A DNA stretch of 64,000 nucleotides. Origin: DATFDN01 sp963818885. Lineage in GTDB: Bacteria > Pseudomonadota > Alphaproteobacteria > Acetobacterales > Acetobacteraceae. The stretch is from the NCBI GenBank assembly GCA_963818885.1, contig CAWFTP010000001.1, forward strand, positions 248,001 through 312,000, read 5' to 3'. Positions 44,409-53,083 of the stretch are shown here, piece after piece. The position numbers and the translations under genes were made by a program. How positions within the stretch are numbered: the first letter of the stretch is position 1; each line of letters opens with the position of its first letter. A model generated the notes under the pieces. It was given only the letters and a program-made list of their open reading frames with translations. It did not search any database and had not been told where the DNA came from.

Positions 44409-45428
44409 TCAGGCGTGGGTCGGAATGAAGCCGGTGACGAGCAGTCCGCCGGCGGTGATCACCAGCCAGAGCAGGCTCAGCGGCAGGAAGACCTTCCATC
44501 CGAGCCGCATCAACTGGTCGTAGCGGAAGCGCGGAAGTGTGCCGCGCACCCAGATGAACACGAACAGGCAGAAGACGATCTTGAGCAGGAACCAAAGCGG
44601 GCCGATCTGGGGCAGGATGCCGAAAGGGCCGAGCCAGCCGCCGAGGAACAGGATCGAGGTCAGCGCGCTCATCAGGATCATGTTCGCGTATTCGCCGAGG
44701 AAGAACAGCCCGAAGCTCAGCGAGCTGTACTCGACGAAGAAGCCCGCGACGATCTCGCTCTCGCCCTCCGGCAGGTCGAACGGGGAGCGGTTCGTCTCCG
44801 CGAGCGCCGAGATGAAGAAGACGATGAACATCGGGAACAGCGGGATGAAGAACCAGACAGTCCGCTGCGCCATGACAATGTCGGAGAGATTGAGGCTTCC
44901 CACGCACAACAGCACGGAGACGAGCACAAAGCCGATCGAGACCTCGTAGCTGACCATCTGCGCGGCGCTGCGCATCGCCCCCATGAAGGCGTATTTCGAG
45001 TTGCTGGACCAGCCTGCGATGATGATGCCGTAAACGCCGAGGGAGCTGATCGCGTAGAGGTAGAGAATGCCAACGTTGATGTCGGCAAGCACCCAGCCTT
45101 CGTTCACCGGGATCACCGCCCAGGCGATCATCGCCAGACCGAAGGTGATCATCGGCGCGAGCAGAAAGAGAGCGCGGTTCGATCCCGACGGGATCACCGT
45201 CTCCTTCATCAGCATTTTGATTGCGTCGGCGAAGGGCTGATAGAGTCCGAATGGGCCGACCACATTCGGCCCTTTGCGGATCTGGATCGCCGCCAGCACC
45301 TTCCGCTCGGCATAGGTCAGGTAGGCAACCATGATGAGCAAGGGAACGACCAGGGCGAGCGTCTCCCCGAAGACGAGGCCGAGGTGACCGAGCGGGGTTT
45401 GCCAGACGCTGGGATTGGTCGGACCCAC
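44409..45428 (-). CDS. nuoH: NADH-quinone oxidoreductase subunit H, GTG start
   Basis: Membrane subunit (ND1) forming part of the quinone-binding cavity, 339 residues and eight helices. AYLTYAERKVLAAIQIRKGPN, GPFGLYQPFADAIKMLMKE, SALAETNRSPFDLPEGESEIVAGFFVEYSS (in pieces) and RFRYDQLMRLGWKVFLPLSL are all diagnostic. The start is GTG 45428 (VGPTNPSVWQTPLG) with GGAG upstream, 4 bases past the nuoG stop; the frame up to 45554 enters nuoG. Confidence 0.94.
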   Translation of the reverse strand: MGPTNPSVWQTPLGHLGLVFGETLALVVPLLIMVAYLTYAERKVLAAIQIRKGPNVVGPFGLYQPFADAIKMLMKETVIPSGSNRALFLLAPMITFGLAMIAWAVIPVNEGWVLADINVGILYLYAISSLGVYGIIIAGWSSNSKYAFMGAMRSAAQMVSYEVSIGFVLVSVLLCVGSLNLSDIVMAQRTVWFFIPLFPMFIVFFISALAETNRSPFDLPEGESEIVAGFFVEYSSLSFGLFFLGEYANMILMSALTSILFLGGWLGPFGILPQIGPLWFLLKIVFCLFVFIWVRGTLPRFRYDQLMRLGWKVFLPLSLLWLVITAGGLLVTGFIPTHA

Positions 45429-45432
45429 GTGC

Positions 45433-47493
45433 CTACTCCGCAGCGAGGGAAATGGGCGCGGCCTGCGTGGCGACGCATTCCGCCATGGTCGGACTAGCCC
45501 GGCTAATCGGATCGGTCTGGTAATACGTCGCGAAGACGCTGCGGAACGGCGCATCGCCGAAGCCCGATGGTTCGCCGCCCGGTCCCGCTTGATCGCCGCA
45601 GCCGAAGCGCGGCATGAAGCCGAGCCGCCCGAACACCGGGTTGGCCGCCTCGATCCGCTCGCGCAGCGCGTTCAGGTCGTCATAAGGCAGCGTGCGCCCC
45701 ATGATCTCGCTCAGCGCGCGGATGATGGTCCAGTCTTCCCGCGCTTCGCCCGGCGGGAAGACCGCCTTGGCGCCACGCTGCACGCGGCCCTCGGTGTTCA
45801 CGTAGGTGCCGTGCTTCTCGGTATAGGCGGCGCCCGGCAGGATCAGGTCGGCCCGGCTGGCGCCGCGATCGCCGTGATGGCCCTGGTAGATCACGAACGT
45901 GTCCCGCCCGATCCGGTCGGGGTTGAACTCGTCCGCGCCAAGCAGCCACAGCACATCGACCCCGCCCCCCATCATCTGCGGGAAGCCCCGCCCGCCGGGA
46001 CCCGGCAGGAAGCCGAGATCGAGGCCGCCGACGCGCGCGGCGGCGTGGTGGAGCATGTTGAAGCCGTGCCACTCCGCCGACAGCGCGCCCGCGACACGCG
46101 CGATCGTCCAGGCGGCGGCGAGGACCGCCGCGCCGTCCCCTCGCGCCGTCGCCGCGGCGCCCAGGATCACCATCGGCCGCTTCGCGTCCTTCAGCGCCTT
46201 GGCGAACGCGTGCGAACCGCCGAGCAGGGCGTGCAGCGCGTCCGGTCCGTCTCCCAGGTGACGTGCCTCATAGGTCAGGTCGGCCACCGGTCCGACAACA
46301 CCTATCGGAATTCCCGAGTGCAGCCAGCGCCGGCGGATCCGGGCGTTAAGCACCGGAGCCTCGGTGCGCGGGTTGGTCCCGATCAGCAGGATCGCGTCGG
46401 CCTCGTCGATCCCGGTGATCCCGCTGTTGAAGAGGTAGAAGTCACGACGAGAGGCATCGAGCTGCCCACCGTCCTGGCGGCAGTCAAGATTGGCCGCGCC
46501 AAGCGCGCCCATCAGGTCCTTGAGCGCCGCCATGCTTTCGACATCACACAAATCGCCGGCGATCGCGCCGATCCGGTCGCCGCTCACATCGGACAGACGT
46601 CGCGCCGCCTCGGCGAGCGCGTCGGCCCAGGTTGCCGGCACCAGCCTGCCATCGCGACGCACCCATGGCCGGTCGAGCCGCCGCCGTTTCAGGCCATCGA
46701 CCGCGAAGCGCGACTTGTCCGCCAGCCACTCCTCGTTGATCTCCTCGTTGAGGCGCGGGAGGATCCGAAGCACTTCGGGCCCGCGCGAATCGACGCGGAT
46801 GTTGCAACCCTGAGCATCCAGGACATCGACGCTGTCGGTTTTCTGCAGCTCCCAGGAGCGGGCGACGAAGGCGTAGGGCTTCGATGTCAGCGCACCGACA
46901 GGGCACAAGTCAATGATATTGCCAGACAATTCCGAGCCGAGCGACTTGTGGATGTAGGTGCCGATCTTCATGTCCTCGCCACGCGACGTCGCGCCCATAT
47001 CGGGCACCCCGGCGATCTCGGCGAGGAAACGGATGCAGCGCGTACATTGAATGCAGCGCGTCATCACCGTCTTGACCAAGGGCCCCAGGTCCTCATCGGT
47101 AACCGCCCGTTTGTTCTCCTCGAAGCGCGAGTGCCCCACGCCGTAGCCTAACGACTGGTCTTGCAGATCGCATTCTCCGCCCTGGTCGCAGATCGGACAG
47201 TCGAGCGGGTGGTTGATCAGCAGGAACTCCATCACCCCGCGGCGAGCGGCGCGCACCATGGGCGAGTCGGTGTGCACGACCATCCCGTCCGCGACCGGCC
47301 AGGCGCAGGAGGCGATCGGCTTGGGAGGAGCCTTCTCGATCTGCACCAGGCACATGCGGCAATTGCCGGCGATCGACAGGCGGTCGTGGTAGCAAAAGCG
47401 CGGCACCTCTATGCCGGCGACCTCGCAGGCCTGCAGGACCGTCGAGCCGTTGGGGACATCGACCTCGATGCCGTCGATCGTGACCTTAAGCAT
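45433..47493 (-). CDS. nuoG: NADH-quinone oxidoreductase subunit G
   Basis: Large iron-sulfur subunit of the peripheral arm (75 kDa), 686 residues. It binds a 2Fe-2S cluster via FCYHDRLSIAGNCRMCLV and a later CAWPV, the N5 4Fe-4S cluster via HPLDCPICDQGGECDLQ (one His, three Cys), and N4 via TRCIQCTRCIRFLAEIAG plus LCPVGALTSKPYAF. The C-terminal part is a molybdopterin-oxidoreductase-like domain without the cofactor. The mitochondrial-like size and the lack of an extra N7 motif fit the alphaproteobacterial type. ATG 47493 starts MLKVTIDGIEVDVPNG. A 113-bp repeat separates it from nuoF, breaking the otherwise tight packing of the operon. Confidence 0.95.
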   Translation of the reverse strand: MLKVTIDGIEVDVPNGSTVLQACEVAGIEVPRFCYHDRLSIAGNCRMCLVQIEKAPPKPIASCAWPVADGMVVHTDSPMVRAARRGVMEFLLINHPLDCPICDQGGECDLQDQSLGYGVGHSRFEENKRAVTDEDLGPLVKTVMTRCIQCTRCIRFLAEIAGVPDMGATSRGEDMKIGTYIHKSLGSELSGNIIDLCPVGALTSKPYAFVARSWELQKTDSVDVLDAQGCNIRVDSRGPEVLRILPRLNEEINEEWLADKSRFAVDGLKRRRLDRPWVRRDGRLVPATWADALAEAARRLSDVSGDRIGAIAGDLCDVESMAALKDLMGALGAANLDCRQDGGQLDASRRDFYLFNSGITGIDEADAILLIGTNPRTEAPVLNARIRRRWLHSGIPIGVVGPVADLTYEARHLGDGPDALHALLGGSHAFAKALKDAKRPMVILGAAATARGDGAAVLAAAWTIARVAGALSAEWHGFNMLHHAAARVGGLDLGFLPGPGGRGFPQMMGGGVDVLWLLGADEFNPDRIGRDTFVIYQGHHGDRGASRADLILPGAAYTEKHGTYVNTEGRVQRGAKAVFPPGEAREDWTIIRALSEIMGRTLPYDDLNALRERIEAANPVFGRLGFMPRFGCGDQAGPGGEPSGFGDAPFRSVFATYYQTDPISRASPTMAECVATQAAPISLAAE

Positions 47494-47499
47494 GCGGGA

Positions 47500-47612
47500 C
47501 CCTCACCCGCCGCGCCACGGCGCGGCGACCTCTCCCCGAGGGAGAGGTGTCGTTGATTGCGTCACCCCGGACTTGATCCGGAGTTCGGGGAGCGCAGCGA
47601 GCCGGGTGAGGG
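47500..47612. repeat. Composite palindromic repeat between nuoF and nuoG
   Basis: CCCTCACCC (47500-47508) and GGGTGAGGG (47604-47612) form outer inverted arms. Inside are CCTCTCCCcGAGGGAGAGG near 47529-47547 and the half-element GTCACCCCGGACTTGATCCG. The CCTCTCCC...GGGAGAGG core recurs at 58633-58657 and 62785-62810, and the CCGGACTTG part at 7316-7403. It lies inside the nuo operon transcript, 2 bases past the nuoF stop, and could act as an mRNA hairpin. Confidence 0.7.
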
Positions 47613-47614
47613 CA

Positions 47615-48919
47615 TCACTCCGCCGCCATCCGTACCGGCGGCACGCCGGTCTGTGCCTTGTACGCGGCGATGCGCGCCTCCATCTCGGGGCGGAAATGCC
47701 GGATCAGCCCCTGGATCGGCCAAGCGGCGGCGTCGCCCAAGGCGCAGATCGTGTGTCCCTCCACCTGGCGGGTGACCTGCTCGAGCACGTCGATCTCCTC
47801 GATCTCCGCTTTGCCTTCGATCATGCGAGCCATCACGCGCATCATCCAGCCGGTGCCCTCCCGACACGGCGTGCACTGCCCGCAGCTCTCATGCTTGTAG
47901 AATTTGGACAGCCGCCAGATCGCCCGGATCACGTCGGTCGACTTGTCCATCACGATCACCGCCGCCGTGCCCAGGCCGGACTTCACGTCCCGCAGACTGT
48001 CGAAATCCATCAACACGTCGTCGCAGATGGATTTTGGGATCAGCGGCACCGAGGCGCCGCCTGGGATCACCGCCAACAGGTTGTCCCAGCCGCCTCGCAC
48101 GCCACCCGCGTATCTGTCGATCAGCTCACGCATCGGAATCCCGAGCGCGTCCTCGACATTGCAGGGCTTATTCACGTGTCCGGAGATGCAGTAGATCTTG
48201 GTGCCGGTGTTGTTCTTGCGGCCGATCCCGGCGAACCAGGCCGCCCCTCGGCGCAGGATGGTCGGCGCGACCGCGATGCTCTCGACGTTGTTGACCGTGG
48301 TCGGGCAGCCATAGACGCCTACGGCAGCGGGGAATGGCGGCTTCATCCGCGGCAGCCCCTTCTTGCCCTCAAGGCTCTCGAGCAGCCCCGTTTCCTCGCC
48401 GCAGATATAGGCCCCAGCGCCGCGATGGACGTAGATGTCGAGGTCAAAGCCGGATCCGCAGGCGTTCTTTCCGATCAGCCCGGCGTCGTAGGCTTCCTGA
48501 ATCGCGAATTCGAGGCGGCGGCTCTCGTCGTAGAACTCACCGCGTATGTAGATGTAGCAAGTATTCGCGCCCATCGCGAAACAGGCGATCAGGCAGCCCT
48601 CGATCAGCTTGTGCGGATCGTTGCGCATGATGTCCCGGTCCTTGCAGGTCCCGGGCTCGGATTCGTCGGCGTTCACGGTCAGGAAGGCGGGCCTGCCGTC
48701 CGAGTGTTTGGGCATGAACGACCATTTCATCCCGGTCGGGAACCCCGCCCCGCCGCGCCCACGCAGGCCGGAGGCCTTCACCTCCTCAATGATCGCATCC
48801 CGCCCACGCGCGAGGATCCCCGCCGTCCCGTCCCAGTCGCCCCGGGCGCGCGCGCCCTTCAGGCGCCAGTCGTACACGCCGTAAAGGTTGGTGAAGATGC
48901 GGTCCTTGTCGTCGAGCAC
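47615..48919 (-). CDS. nuoF: NADH-quinone oxidoreductase subunit F, GTG start
   Basis: NADH- and FMN-binding subunit (51 kDa), 434 residues, peripheral arm. FMN site SGLRGRGGAGFPTGMKWSF and NADESEPGTCKDR; NADH site HRGAGAYICGEETGLLESLEGKKGLPR (in pieces); N3 4Fe-4S cluster ESCGQCTPCREGTGWM plus Cys in EGHTICALGDAAAWP. GTG 48919 (VLDDKDRIFTNLYG) has GGAGG seven bases upstream and lies 2 bases past the nuoE stop; the frame up to 49426 overlaps nuoE. NADH oxidation takes place here. Confidence 0.95.
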   Translation of the reverse strand: MLDDKDRIFTNLYGVYDWRLKGARARGDWDGTAGILARGRDAIIEEVKASGLRGRGGAGFPTGMKWSFMPKHSDGRPAFLTVNADESEPGTCKDRDIMRNDPHKLIEGCLIACFAMGANTCYIYIRGEFYDESRRLEFAIQEAYDAGLIGKNACGSGFDLDIYVHRGAGAYICGEETGLLESLEGKKGLPRMKPPFPAAVGVYGCPTTVNNVESIAVAPTILRRGAAWFAGIGRKNNTGTKIYCISGHVNKPCNVEDALGIPMRELIDRYAGGVRGGWDNLLAVIPGGASVPLIPKSICDDVLMDFDSLRDVKSGLGTAAVIVMDKSTDVIRAIWRLSKFYKHESCGQCTPCREGTGWMMRVMARMIEGKAEIEEIDVLEQVTRQVEGHTICALGDAAAWPIQGLIRHFRPEMEARIAAYKAQTGVPPVRMAAE

Positions 48920-48921
48920 CC

Positions 48922-49572
48922 CTACGCCTCCGGTGCGAAATGCAGCGTGGTGAGTGTCGTCGGGCCGCCCTCGGGCGCGGAGCCCTGTCGGCCGGACATC
49001 GAGCCAGGGGGTGGTGGCCGATTCCCGCGCAGAGCGGCGATCAGAGCGGTGGTGCGCTCCGCGTCCAGATCCTCGTAAAAATCGTCGTTGATCTGCATCA
49101 TGGGGGCGTTCACGCAGGCGCCCAGGCACTCCACCTCGCTCATGGTGAACAGCCCGTCCGCGCTCGTCTCGCCCCAGCCGGCGATCCCGGTCGTCGCCCG
49201 GCACGCCGCCACCACCTCGTCCGATCCGCGCAGCCAGCAGGGCGTCGTCGTGCAGACCTGCAGGTGCCAGGTGCCAACTGGGCGCAGGTTGAACATCGTG
49301 TAGAAGGTCGCGACCTCGTAGACTCGAATCGGTGCCATGCCCAGCCGCTCGGCGACCACATCCATGGCTACCCGGGGAATCCAGGCGCTGCCGGTCTGGC
49401 GCTTCATCTGGTACTGCGCCAGCCACAGTAGCGGCAATACCGCGCTCGCCTGCCGCCCGGGCGGATACTTAGCGATGTGGCGCGCCACCTCCTTCTCGCT
49501 TTGCTCGTCGAAAGCGAAGCTCGCAGGCTGATACGCCTCGGTCCCGGGGATCTCGTCGCTGATCGCGCTCAT
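48922..49572 (-). CDS. nuoE: NADH-quinone oxidoreductase subunit E
   Basis: 24 kDa subunit with the N1a 2Fe-2S cluster, 216 residues. The four ligands are visible in CTTTPCWLRG and VECLGACVNAPMMQINDDFYEDL. FAFDEQSEKEVARHIAKYP and ATFYTMFNLRPVGTWHLQV are conserved family segments. A Pro/Gly-rich C-terminal extension (GNRPPPPGSMSGRQGSAPEGG) is typical of alphaproteobacterial NuoE. ATG 49572 lies 4 bases past the nuoD stop. Confidence 0.94.
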   Translation of the reverse strand: MSAISDEIPGTEAYQPASFAFDEQSEKEVARHIAKYPPGRQASAVLPLLWLAQYQMKRQTGSAWIPRVAMDVVAERLGMAPIRVYEVATFYTMFNLRPVGTWHLQVCTTTPCWLRGSDEVVAACRATTGIAGWGETSADGLFTMSEVECLGACVNAPMMQINDDFYEDLDAERTTALIAALRGNRPPPPGSMSGRQGSAPEGGPTTLTTLHFAPEA

Positions 49573-49576
49573 GGGA

Positions 49577-50794
49577 CTACCTGTCGATCTCGCCGAAGAC
49601 GATGTCGATCGATCCGATGATCGCGACCGCGTCGGCCAGCATGTGCCGCTTGGCGAGATGATCCATCGCTTGCAGGAAGGCAAAGCCGGTGGAGCGGATC
49701 TTGCACCGGTACGGCCGGTTGGTGCCGTCCGCAACCAAATACACCCCGAATTCGCCCTTCGGGCTCTCGGTCGCTGTGTAGGTCGCGCCGGCGGGAACGT
49801 GGAAACCCTCGGTGAATAGCTTGAAATGGTGGATCAGGGCTTCCATCGACCGCTTCATCTCGGTCCGCTTGGGGGCGTTGAACTTGTTGTCAGGGTGACG
49901 CACCGGGCCCGGCTGCATCTTTGCCAGGCACTGACGGATGATCTTGACGCTCTCGCGCATCTCCCACAGCCGCACCAGGTAGCGGTCGTAGCAGTCCCCG
50001 TTCCGGCCAACCGGGATGTCGAACTCGACCTCAGCGTATTTGTCATAGGGCTGCGCACGGCGCAGGTCCCATGGCACGCCGGAGGCGCGCAGGCACGGCC
50101 CGCTCCAGCCCCAGGCGAGCGCATCCTCGGACGTCATCACCCCGATATCGACGGTGCGCTGGAGCCAGATTCGGTTGCTGGTCATCAGCTCCTCGAGGTC
50201 GTCGAGGAACTTGGGGAAGGTCTCGGCCCAGGCGGCGATCCGGTCGGTCAGCCCCGCCGGCAGGTCGCGATTGACCCCGCCCGGGCGGAAGTAGTTCGCA
50301 TGAAGCCGCGCCCCGGAGGCCGCCTCGTGGAACTCCATCAGCTTCTCGCGTTCCTCGAACCCCCACAGGCTCGGCGTGATCGCCCCGACGTCAAGCATGT
50401 AGGTCGTGACGTTGAGCAAGTGATTGAGGACACGGGTGATCTCGGCGAACAGCGTGCGAATCCACTGCGCCCGCTCCGGCGGGGTGATCGACAGCAGCTT
50501 CTCGACCGCAAGCACGAAGGTCTGCTCCTCGCACATCGGCGAGACGTAATCGAGCCGGTCGAAATACGGCACATTCTGGATATACGTGCGGTATTCGATC
50601 AGCTTCTCGGTGCCGCGGTGCAGCAGGCCGATATGCGGGTCGGCGCGCTCCACCACCTCCCCGTCCATCTCCAGTATCAGCCGCAGCACCCCGTGCGCCG
50701 CCGGATGCTGGGGACCGAAATTGATCGCGTGGCTGTCGACCTCGATAATCCGGTGCCGCTTCTCCTCGGTTTCCGGAAGGATGTTGTCGCTCAT
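49577..50794 (-). CDS. nuoD: NADH-quinone oxidoreductase subunit D
   Basis: 49 kDa subunit lining the quinone site, 405 residues. NFGPQHPAAHGVLRLILEMDGE with the quinone-site His, HIGLLHRGTEKLIEYRTY, FDRLDYVSPMCEEQTFVLAVEKLL (in pieces) and the C-terminal ESPKGEFGVYLVADGTNRPYRCKIRSTGFAFLQ are conserved. It is separate from nuoC, unlike the fused NuoCD of enterics. ATG 50794 starts MSDNILPETEEKRHR; 4 bases separate it from the nuoC stop. Confidence 0.95.
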   Translation of the reverse strand: MSDNILPETEEKRHRIIEVDSHAINFGPQHPAAHGVLRLILEMDGEVVERADPHIGLLHRGTEKLIEYRTYIQNVPYFDRLDYVSPMCEEQTFVLAVEKLLSITPPERAQWIRTLFAEITRVLNHLLNVTTYMLDVGAITPSLWGFEEREKLMEFHEAASGARLHANYFRPGGVNRDLPAGLTDRIAAWAETFPKFLDDLEELMTSNRIWLQRTVDIGVMTSEDALAWGWSGPCLRASGVPWDLRRAQPYDKYAEVEFDIPVGRNGDCYDRYLVRLWEMRESVKIIRQCLAKMQPGPVRHPDNKFNAPKRTEMKRSMEALIHHFKLFTEGFHVPAGATYTATESPKGEFGVYLVADGTNRPYRCKIRSTGFAFLQAMDHLAKRHMLADAVAIIGSIDIVFGEIDR

Positions 50795-50798
50795 CCCC

Positions 50799-51476
50799 TC
50801 AGCCCCCGCTCTTCGTCGGCGCTTCCGGCAGCGGCGGTATCTGGGCCAGCGACGCGCGATGCTGGTGGACCTTCTCGTCGCCCGGCAACGTGGTCACCGC
50901 CTCCCAGGGCGAGATGAAGTCGAACGTGCGCCAGTCCTGGGTCAGCTTGACCGGTTCGTAGACGACCTGCTTGCGCTCCTCGTCGTAGCGCATCTCGACA
51001 TAGCCGGTCAGCGGGAAGTCCTTGCGCAGCGGGAAGCCCTCGAACCCATAGTCGGTGAGGATGCGCCGCAGGTCGGGCTGGCCGTCGAAGACGATGCCGA
51101 ACATGTCCCAGGCCTCGCGCTCCCACCAGGTCGCGCAGGGCCACAGGGCATGGACGGACGGCACTGCCGCCTGACCGTCGGTCGACACGATCACCCGCAT
51201 GCGGTGGTTCAGCGCCACCGAGAGCAGGTTGTAGACCACCTCGAAGCGCTCCTTGCGCTCCGGCCAGTCCACCCCGCAAAGGTCCATCATCTGCTGAAAG
51301 GCAAAGCGGGGGTCGTCGCGCAGGGTCGCCATCAGGCCCAGCAGCTCCTCGCGCACGACGCGGATCGTTGCCTCGCCATTGTCCACCCGGCATTCCGTGA
51401 CGCCGGGAAGGCCACCGGCCTGCTCGGCGAGCGTGTCGATGGGCGATGCCGCCCCCGCTGCCGTCGGGTCAGCCAC
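50799..51476 (-). CDS. nuoC: NADH-quinone oxidoreductase subunit C
   Basis: 30 kDa peripheral-arm subunit, 225 residues. MMDLCGVDWPERKERFEVVYNLLS, the conserved WPCATWWEREAWDMFGIVFDGQPDLRRILTDYGFEG (in pieces) and LRKDFPLTGYVEMRYDEE identify it. The start is GTG 51476, overlapping the nuoB stop by eight bases. An N-terminal Ala-rich stretch of about 12 residues is variable. Confidence 0.94.
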   Translation of the reverse strand: MADPTAAGAASPIDTLAEQAGGLPGVTECRVDNGEATIRVVREELLGLMATLRDDPRFAFQQMMDLCGVDWPERKERFEVVYNLLSVALNHRMRVIVSTDGQAAVPSVHALWPCATWWEREAWDMFGIVFDGQPDLRRILTDYGFEGFPLRKDFPLTGYVEMRYDEERKQVVYEPVKLTQDWRTFDFISPWEAVTTLPGDEKVHQHRASLAQIPPLPEAPTKSGG

Positions 51477-52023
51477 GCAGGATCGTCCCGGTGCGCCTGA
51501 TCTTCTTCTGCAGCTGCATCAGCCCGTAGACCAGCGCCTCCGCCGTCGGCGGGCAGCCTGGCACGTAAACATCGACCGGCACGATGCGGTCGCACCCGCG
51601 CACCACCGAATAAGAGAAGTGGTAGTAGCCGCCGCCATTGGCGCAGCTGCCCATGCTGACCACCCAGCGCGGCTCGGGCATCTGGTCGTACACCTTGCGC
51701 AGGGCCGGTGCCATCTTGTTGCACAACGTGCCGGCGACGATCATCACGTCGCTCTGCCGCGGCGAGGCGCGCGGGATCATCCCGAAACGGTCGAGGTCAT
51801 AGCGCGGCATGTAGGCGTGGATCATCTCCACCGCGCAGCAGGCAAGGCCGAAGGTCATCGGCCACAGGCTGCCGGTACGGGCCCAGTTTACCACCCGGTC
51901 GATGTTGGCGACGATGAAGCCCTTGTCGGCGACCTCGCCGGTGATGCCCTTGATGACCGCGTCCTGCTCGGGTCCGGGCGGCAGTGCCGCGCGGTTCCAG
52001 GCGATCGCGACGTCGCTGCTCAT
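51469..52023 (-). CDS. nuoB: NADH-quinone oxidoreductase subunit B
   Basis: PSST subunit carrying the terminal 4Fe-4S cluster N2 that reduces quinone; 184 residues. The ligands are the tandem cysteines in MTFGLACCAVEMIH, one in SMGSCANGGGYYHFSYSVV and one in VYVPGCPPTAEAL. ATG 52023 (MSSDVAIAWNRAALP) is 1 base past the nuoA stop. Motif conservation is complete. Confidence 0.95.
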   Translation of the reverse strand: MSSDVAIAWNRAALPPGPEQDAVIKGITGEVADKGFIVANIDRVVNWARTGSLWPMTFGLACCAVEMIHAYMPRYDLDRFGMIPRASPRQSDVMIVAGTLCNKMAPALRKVYDQMPEPRWVVSMGSCANGGGYYHFSYSVVRGCDRIVPVDVYVPGCPPTAEALVYGLMQLQKKIRRTGTILRG

Positions 52024-52024
52024 G

Positions 52025-52390
52025 CTACTCCCACTCCAGCGCGCCCTTGCGCCACTCATATATGAAGCCGACCGTCAGGACGGCGAGGAACCCCAGCATC
52101 GAGAGGAAGCCGAACAGGCGGATGCTGCCGTAGGCGACCGCCCAGGGGAACAGGAACGCGACCTCGAGGTCGAAGATGATAAAGAGAATGGCGACGAGGT
52201 AATAGCGCACGTCGAACTGCCGGCGGGCGTCGTCGAACGGGTCGAACCCGCATTCATAGGCGGACAGCTTGTCCGGATACGGCTTCTGGCGCGCCGCGAT
52301 GAGGGATCCGCCGACCATCGCGAGCGCGATCAGCCCGGCGATCACCATGAACACCAGCACTGGCAGGTACTGAGGGAAGACGTACGGCAT
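52025..52390 (-). CDS. nuoA: NADH-quinone oxidoreductase subunit A
   Basis: Small membrane subunit (ND3), 121 residues, three helices. SAYECGFDPFDDARRQFDVRYYLVAILFIIFDLEVAFLFPW (in pieces) is the diagnostic loop-helix, containing the conserved Cys. First gene of the operon: ATG 52390, preceded at about 30 bases by the tRNA-Asp gene, so the nuo promoter must lie in this short interval or upstream of the tRNA. Confidence 0.95.
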   Translation of the reverse strand: MPYVFPQYLPVLVFMVIAGLIALAMVGGSLIAARQKPYPDKLSAYECGFDPFDDARRQFDVRYYLVAILFIIFDLEVAFLFPWAVAYGSIRLFGFLSMLGFLAVLTVGFIYEWRKGALEWE

Positions 52391-52422
52391 GTTCTTGTTC
52401 CACCGCTGCTCGCCGCCGCCGC

Positions 52423-52499
<77 letters not shown>

Positions 52500-52581
52500 A
52501 GCGGCACGGCGATCTATGCTTATGGGTACAGGGCGTCAAGGCGCGACCCGGCGCATGATCGGCGCGCATGATGGGCGCGGA

Positions 52582-52656
52582 TGGTGGGCGGTGACGGGTT
52601 CGAACCGCCGGCCCTCTCGGTGTAAACGAGACGCTCTACCGCTGAGCTAACCGCCC
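52582..52656 (-). tRNA. tRNA-Val (anticodon TAC)
   Basis: Minus-strand cloverleaf of 75 nt. Acceptor GGGCGGT pairs with ACCGCCC, D-arm TAGCTCAGCGGTAGAG, anticodon loop GTTTACACC with TAC, T-arm GGCGGTTCGAACCCGTC, discriminator A and an encoded CCA. It lies 8 bases downstream of the HU gene. Confidence 0.95.
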
Positions 52657-52664
52657 CGTGCCCG

Positions 52665-52937
52665 CTATTGCACGGAATCCTTGAGCGCCTTGCCCGCCTT
52701 GAATCTCACCGTCGTGGAGGCGGCGATCTTCATGGCTTCGCCGGTACGCGGATTGCGCCCGGTCCCCGCCTTGCGGACGGCAGTCGCGAAGGTGCCGAAG
52801 CCGACCAGCCGGACCTCTTCGCTACGCTTCAGAGCGCCCTCGATCGCCCGCAAGACCGCGTCGATCACCTCGGTCGCCTTGGCGCGCGAGAGGTCAGTCT
52901 GTTCAGCAACCGATGCGATCAGCTCCATCTTGTTCAA
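52665..52937 (-). CDS. hupB: DNA-binding protein HU, TTG start
   Basis: Nucleoid-associated, dimeric DNA-bending protein of 90 residues. ELIASVAEQTDLSRAKATEVIDAVL, VRLVGFGTFATAVRKAGTGRNPRTGE (in pieces) and the C-terminal RFKAGKALKDSV match HU-beta. The family usually starts MNK, which is met by TTG 52937 (MNKMELIA) with GGGGAAG a few bases upstream; an ATG at 52928 is the alternative. HU beside tRNA-Val/tRNA-Asp before nuoA is a common alphaproteobacterial arrangement; lon, often the neighbour upstream, is not here. Confidence 0.94.
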   Translation of the reverse strand: MNKMELIASVAEQTDLSRAKATEVIDAVLRAIEGALKRSEEVRLVGFGTFATAVRKAGTGRNPRTGEAMKIAASTTVRFKAGKALKDSVQ

Positions 52938-53083
52938 AGGACTTCCCCTCCGCTGTGATCTGGCTATGGACGGTGCGACAATCGGGGGGACACTAGAGGC
53001 CGGGTTTTGGCCGCGTCAACGCAACATCCCGCCGTGCGCGGGGCGCGCCGCGTGGCGTGAACGAGGATGCAGGAGGACGCATC

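Noticed and set aside
44334..45497. 387-codon plus-strand frame opposite nuoH
   Set aside because: Charged low-complexity antisense frame; nuoH is clear on the minus strand.
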